Shown: piece by piece, positions 60,393-64,000 of the stretch
How positions within the stretch are numbered: position 1 is the first letter of the stretch
Layout of the letters: every line of letters begins with the position of its first letter
Origin: Chloroflexota bacterium
GTDB lineage: Bacteria; Chloroflexota; Chloroflexia; Chloroheliales; Chloroheliaceae
Assembly: GCA_028287745.1 (NCBI GenBank)
Contig: JAQBPB010000049.1
Coordinates: forward strand, 1 to 64,000
DNA length: 64,000 nucleotides
Direction of reading: 5' to 3'
Program-made: the position numbers and the translations under genes
The notes under the pieces: model-generated
What the model was told of the DNA's origin: nothing
The model's input: only the letters and a program-made list of their open reading frames with translations
Databases searched by the model: none

Positions 60393-60468
60393 GGGGATGT
60401 AGCTCAGTTGGGAGAGCACGACACTGGCAGTGTCGGGGTCAGGGGTTCGAGCCCCCTCATCTCCACCA
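60393..60468 (+). tRNA. tRNA-Ala (anticodon GGC)
   Basis: Full cloverleaf of 76 bases with encoded CCA: acceptor GGGGATG / CATCTCC (one G-U), D arm GCTC/GAGC, anticodon stem CGACA/TGTCG with loop CTGGCAG (anticodon GGC at 60426-60428), T arm AGGGG/CCCCT with TTCGAGC loop, discriminator A then CCA at 60466-60468. It lies inside the T-box leader of the leuS operon, between stem I and stem III. Confidence 0.97.
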
Positions 60469-60555
60469 TTCTAAACTAAACCGGTTGCAAATAACTAATC
60501 ATATATATATGATTAGCTGTCAAGCAGGGTGGTACCACGCAAGGATTACTTTATT

Positions 60556-60621
60556 CCTTTCGTCCCTGGTCTTTCTTCCCTTTGAAGGGATTGAATTGAA
60601 CCAGTCGATGAAAGGTTTTTT
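60556..60621 (+). terminator. Terminator half of the T-box switch
   Basis: CCTTTCGTCCCTGGT (60556-60570) pairs with ACCAGTCGATGAAAGG (60600-60615), followed by T6. Its left arm overlaps the antiterminator's right arm, so the two folds exclude each other. It would also end the tRNA-Ala transcript. Confidence 0.85.
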
Positions 60622-60659
60622 GGTTTATACGCCTTTTTCGGCGGAAAGTGCAGGCCGCG

Positions 60660-61223
60660 ATGCCGGTCACTAACCAGGTTACCCAGGGAAATAAAACGCC
60701 TTTCCGGTTAAGGCCCGCCAATCTGGCCGATACCGGCCGTATTCAGGCTGTCGCCAGTGTGACCTGGGAAGCAACCTATACTGAAATAGTCTTGCCGGAA
60801 GTACGCGCCAGCTTTATATCCAACAGTTATTCGGACCAGTCCCTGCGCATTTCTATTAGTCGCGAGGGCCAGGATAACTGGTTTTGGGTGGCCGAGTCCA
60901 CCGGCCCGGACCATGAAATGATCGGGTTTGCCCAGGTGTACTTGCGGCCAACTATCGCCCCTGATGCTGAACTCACAAGGATTTATGTACTGCCCGCCTG
61001 GCAGAAAAAAGGCGTCGGCAACGCTCTGCTGGAAGCTTTAATCCAGGAACTCCGGGCGCTCCGGCCCGGCCTTAGACCGCCCCGGCTCTATCTTTCGGTA
61101 GCCGCTGAAAACCACCAGGCTATCGCATTCTACGAGCAGCGGGGCTTCCAGTTTAAAAGTGATTTTGAGGCAAACCTGCCCGGCCAGAAACTGGCAATGC
61201 AGGAATTCGTTTTAGAGATATAG
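60660..61223 (+). CDS. GNAT family acetyltransferase
   Basis: 187 residues. GCN5-related fold with acetyl-CoA motif A visible as YVLPAWQKKGVGNALLEALI (Q-x-x-G-x-G) and the closing LSVAAENHQAIAFYEQRGF. Substrate unknown: protein N-termini, amino acids or drugs are all possible. ATG 60660 is chosen; GTG 60648 is in frame and neither has a strong ribosome-binding site. It is the first gene after the leucine T-box and only 9 bases before leuS, so its expression follows tRNA-Leu charging. Confidence 0.88.
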   Translation: MPVTNQVTQGNKTPFRLRPANLADTGRIQAVASVTWEATYTEIVLPEVRASFISNSYSDQSLRISISREGQDNWFWVAESTGPDHEMIGFAQVYLRPTIAPDAELTRIYVLPAWQKKGVGNALLEALIQELRALRPGLRPPRLYLSVAAENHQAIAFYEQRGFQFKSDFEANLPGQKLAMQEFVLEI

Positions 61224-61232
61224 GTAAAAATC

Positions 61233-63767
61233 ATGACTACCGAAATAGAACCCAAAAATCAGGCGTCATCCTCGGAGCGGGTTGACCCGAACCGTTACAC
61301 TCCGTCCGAGATTGAGAAAAAATGGCAGGCGGTCTGGGAAGAAACAGGCCAGAACCACGCCGAGGACGACGACTCGCGTCCGCGCTTTTATAACCTGGTA
61401 ATGTTTCCTTATCCCAGCGGTGATTTGCATATCGGCCACTGGTACAACTTTACCGGCGTAGATGTCTACGGCCGCTACCAGCGCATGAACGGCTACAATG
61501 TCATGCAGCCGCTGGGCTTTGACGCCTTCGGCCTGCCCGCCGAAAATGCCGCTATCAAACGCGGTGTCCAGGCCCGCAAATGGACCCTGAGCAACATTGA
61601 GAAGATGCGCCAGCAGTTGAAGTCCATGGGTGGTATCTGGGACTGGGACCGCGAGGTTGTTTCCTGCTTGCCGGACTATTACAAATGGACCGAATGGCTG
61701 TTTTTGAAGCTGTACGAAGCCGGGCTGGCCTACCGGGCCAAAGCGCCGGTCAATTGGTGCCCAAACGACCAGACGGTGCTGGCTAACGAGCAGGTATTGT
61801 CAGACGGCTCCTGCGAGCGCTGCGGTGCTATGGTTGAAAGACGCGACCTGGAGCAGTGGTTCTTCAAGATTACCGCCTACGCCGACCGCTTGCTGGAATA
61901 CAAGGATATCGAATGGCCTGAAAAGACCATGGCCATGCAGAAGAACTGGATCGGCCGGAGCGAAGGGGCCAGGGTCAACTTCAATATTACCGCACCGGAC
62001 GGTGAAATGATCCCGGTGCCGGTGTTTACCACCCGCCCTGACACGCTGTACGGTGTCACTTTCTTCTTGCTGGCTCCTGAACACCCGCTGGTCGGTAAAT
62101 TGACCACGCCGGAAAATAAGGCGGCCATGAACGAGTACCAGTCCAAAGCTCGCGGTGAAACTGAAATAGAGCGCCAGAGTACCAGTACCGACAAAATCAA
62201 GACCGGTGTCTTTACCGGCAGTTACGCGACCAACCCGATTAACGGCGAACAGATTCCGATCTGGGTAACCGATTACGTGCTGATGGGTTACGGGACCGGC
62301 GCTGTTATGGGCGTTCCGGCCCACGACCAGCGCGACTTTGAGTTTGCCCGGACGATGGGACTGCCCATCAAGCTGGTTTACCAGCCGGAAGGCCGCGAAA
62401 TCAAAGAAGAGGACCTGACCGAAGCCCTGGTCCACGAAGGGTCGGTGGTAAACAGCGGCCAGTTCAACGGCCTGCCCGATAGCAAAGAAACTGTCCAGAA
62501 GTTCATCCGGTTCCTGGAGGAAAAAGGGGTCGGCAAAGCCGAAGTCACCTACCGCCTGCGCGACTGGTTGATCAGCCGCCAGCGTTACTGGGGTTCCCCA
62601 ATCCCGATAATTTATTGCGACCAGGACGGCATCGTGCCGGTGCCGGAAGACCAACTGCCGGTAATCTTGCCGGAGGACGTCAATTTCCGGCCGGACGGCG
62701 TTTCACCGCTGAAGTACTTGCCGGAGTTCGTCCATACCACCTGTCCAAAGTGCGGCGGCCCGGCCCGGCGTGAAACTGACACGCTGGATACTTTTATGTG
62801 TTCTTCGTGGTACTTCCTGCGTTACTGCGACCCGCATAACCTGGAAGCAGCCTTCGATAAGGGCAAAGTGAACCACTGGATGCCGGTGGACCAGTATACC
62901 GGTGGCCCGGAACACGCCACCATGCACTTGCTGTATGCTCGCTTCTTTACAAAAGCCCTGTACGATATGGGTTTGTTGGACTTTGAAGAACCTTTCCGGC
63001 GCTTGTTCCACCAGGGAATGATCCGCTCGGAAGGTAAGAAGATGAGCAAGTCCAGGGGCAAGACGGTTGCGCCGGACGCGCTGGTTGAACAGTTCGGGGC
63101 TGACGCGGTGCGGGCTTTCCTGATGTTCCTGGGGCCTTTCGAACAGGGCGCCGAATGGAACGACAAGACCGAGCAGTTGTTGATCGGGGTTAGCCGTTTC
63201 TTGAACCGGGTCTGGAACCTGATTCACGCCGGGATTGGGGCCGAGCCTACCCTGGTAACCGCTACGCCGGACGTTGAGAAGCAAGTCCGCCGGGCGACCC
63301 ACAAAACTATCAAGCGCGTGGTGGACGACCTGGGCCACTGGTCTTTCAACACGGCCCTGTCCGGCCTGATGGAATTCAGCAATACTCTGACCGAAGTTGC
63401 TTCCAAAGAACCGGGTATTCATGCTAACCCGGCCTGGAAGGAAGCGGTTGATACTTTGCTGCTGCTGCTGGCCCCGCTGACACCCCATATTGCCGAAGAA
63501 CTGTGGCAGAAGATCGGCCATAGCGGCAGTATTCACAGCCAGAGCATGCCGGTCTTCGAGCCATCCCTGGCCGCCGATGATATTCTGACTATCATTGTCC
63601 AGATTAACGGCAAGGTCCGTGACAAGTTGGACCTTGTTTCCGGACTGAACGAAGATGAGGTCAAAGCCCATGTACTGGCTTCACCGAAAGTCGCCTCGGC
63701 GATTGGCGAAGGCCACCCTAAAAAGGTGATCTATGTCCCCGGCAAGCTGGTCAATATCGTAGTCTAA
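61233..63767 (+). CDS. leuS: Leucyl-tRNA synthetase
   Basis: Class I synthetase that charges tRNA-Leu, 844 residues, normal for bacterial LeuRS. HIGH motif HIGH at 66-69 (in YPSGDLHIGHWYNF), KMSKS at 603-607, the CP1 editing domain between with the threonine-rich TTRPDT and the GTGAVMGVPAHDQRDFEF editing signature, and zinc-ribbon Cys sets (CPN...CERC and CPKC). The N-terminal extension of about 25 residues is acidic. It follows the GNAT gene in a T-box-controlled unit and ends at a strong terminator. Confidence 0.97.
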   Translation: MTTEIEPKNQASSSERVDPNRYTPSEIEKKWQAVWEETGQNHAEDDDSRPRFYNLVMFPYPSGDLHIGHWYNFTGVDVYGRYQRMNGYNVMQPLGFDAFGLPAENAAIKRGVQARKWTLSNIEKMRQQLKSMGGIWDWDREVVSCLPDYYKWTEWLFLKLYEAGLAYRAKAPVNWCPNDQTVLANEQVLSDGSCERCGAMVERRDLEQWFFKITAYADRLLEYKDIEWPEKTMAMQKNWIGRSEGARVNFNITAPDGEMIPVPVFTTRPDTLYGVTFFLLAPEHPLVGKLTTPENKAAMNEYQSKARGETEIERQSTSTDKIKTGVFTGSYATNPINGEQIPIWVTDYVLMGYGTGAVMGVPAHDQRDFEFARTMGLPIKLVYQPEGREIKEEDLTEALVHEGSVVNSGQFNGLPDSKETVQKFIRFLEEKGVGKAEVTYRLRDWLISRQRYWGSPIPIIYCDQDGIVPVPEDQLPVILPEDVNFRPDGVSPLKYLPEFVHTTCPKCGGPARRETDTLDTFMCSSWYFLRYCDPHNLEAAFDKGKVNHWMPVDQYTGGPEHATMHLLYARFFTKALYDMGLLDFEEPFRRLFHQGMIRSEGKKMSKSRGKTVAPDALVEQFGADAVRAFLMFLGPFEQGAEWNDKTEQLLIGVSRFLNRVWNLIHAGIGAEPTLVTATPDVEKQVRRATHKTIKRVVDDLGHWSFNTALSGLMEFSNTLTEVASKEPGIHANPAWKEAVDTLLLLLAPLTPHIAEELWQKIGHSGSIHSQSMPVFEPSLAADDILTIIVQINGKVRDKLDLVSGLNEDEVKAHVLASPKVASAIGEGHPKKVIYVPGKLVNIVV

Positions 63768-63823
63768 ATACGGGTTTTACCTGGCAAAAGCTGCCTGTTA
63801 AAGGTAACAATCCGCCCTAAATC

Positions 63824-63875
63824 AAAAGTCCCTTTGGACCGATTTCTAAGGAAATTAGTCCAAAGGGACTTTTTT
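63824..63875 (+). terminator. Intrinsic terminator of the leuS operon
   Basis: Perfect 16-bp arms (63824-63839, 63858-63873) with an 18-base loop and T6 tail. Nothing is recognised in the remaining 63876-64000. Confidence 0.93.
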
Positions 63876-64000
63876 CATTGAAATTTATTTTGCCGTTTTT
63901 ATGGGGCTGCATGAAGTAACTGGAAAGGTTAAGGACTTAGCGGAGCCAATACGGCCTTACCAGTGGTACATAATTTGCCGTTTCCTGTAATTAACTGAAA

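Larger units (their letters stand above)
60166..60621 (+). promoter_or_regulatory. T-box riboswitch (leucine specific) interrupted by a tRNA gene
   Basis: Stem I spans about 60211-60304: a K-turn-like base (GCGAAC...GTTGCGC), the AGTA (60222-60225) / GAA loop-E pair, specifier CTC (leucine) right after GAA at 60281-60286, the AGAGAG bulge and the distal GGTGGAAAGGTGGC loop. The antiterminator carries the T-box sequence AGGGTGGTACCACG (60526-60539), whose TGGT pairs with an ACCA tRNA end. Stem III is a perfect 22-base palindrome (60495-60516). A competing terminator is at 60556-60621. The tRNA-Ala gene at 60393-60468 sits where stem II would be. Uncharged tRNA-Leu should allow read-through into the GNAT and leuS genes. 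Confidence 0.88.

Noticed and set aside
62703..63671. 322-codon minus-strand frame within leuS
   Set aside because: Shadow of the strongly supported leuS coding sequence.

Overview
The window reads as a chromosomal segment of a mesophilic member of the Chloroflexota (inference). The supporting traits are lipoproteins with long Ala/Thr spacers, a form II CoxL-like molybdoenzyme, an RRM RNA-binding protein beside an acyl-lipid desaturase, a T-box leader on leuS, glycoside hydrolases with C-terminal FxxTGHxxxG repeats, and frequent short-spaced or extended -10 promoters. GC content looks moderate, slightly above half. I see no insertion sequence, prophage, rRNA operon or CRISPR array. Gene density is high, with short operons on both strands.

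Layout. 1-3565: sugar ABC importer (binding lipoprotein cut by the window edge, two permeases, no ATPase). 3857-6060: Fsr-type MFS exporter and a PlsC-type acyltransferase. 6380-10504: peptide-type ABC importer (binding lipoprotein, OppB-like, OppC-like). 10740-13043: lone CoxL-like subunit. 13131-19930 (minus): Hsp20, a drug-type ABC exporter, a WGR protein, RsfS, a PIG-L deacetylase and small proteins. 20207-23803: degenerate receiver, RRM protein, fatty acid desaturase and a Crp/Fnr regulator. 23804-24450: gene-free repeat region. 24451-31341: DUF5666-like protein, ThiF/MoeB-like enzyme, hydrolase, alcohol dehydrogenase, double MmcQ/YjbR protein and a secreted His-rich/YtkA-like pair. 31621-37481: GH57, NatAB-type exporter, membrane-anchored Cas4-like nuclease and an M48 protease. 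37646-42878: PfkB kinase, zinc-ribbon protein, proline dehydrogenase, a MoaD-membrane protein-MoaE cluster and a DUF3105 protein. 43058-50592 (minus): HAD phosphatase, double VOC protein, secreted glycosidase, GT-C glycosyltransferase and a VIT1-type transporter. 50802-57650: GH13 amylase, Ldh2-type dehydrogenase, NrtR-like Nudix regulator, LysM lipoprotein and SGNH hydrolase. 58105-63767: typA, then a T-box leader containing a tRNA-Ala gene, a GNAT acetyltransferase and leuS.

How genes work together. Oligosaccharide and peptide uptake, cytoplasmic GH13/GH57 enzymes and the PfkB kinase suggest a heterotroph living on polymers. MoaD, MoaE and the ThiF/MoeB-like enzyme would supply molybdopterin to enzymes such as the CoxL homologue. 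The RRM protein and desaturase look like a cold-response pair. RsfS, TypA and the leuS T-box all tie translation to nutrient state.

The three observations most worth following are: a leucine T-box riboswitch (60166-60621) whose stem I and antiterminator are separated by a complete tRNA-Ala(GGC) gene; an intact rsfS reading frame (17170-17514, minus) with no ATG, GTG or TTG near its start, apparently beginning at ATC, with a similar case in the PfkB kinase; and an isolated three-way-junction RNA-like structure at 57854-57932. All calls were made by reading the sequence only; no database search, alignment or folding program was run.
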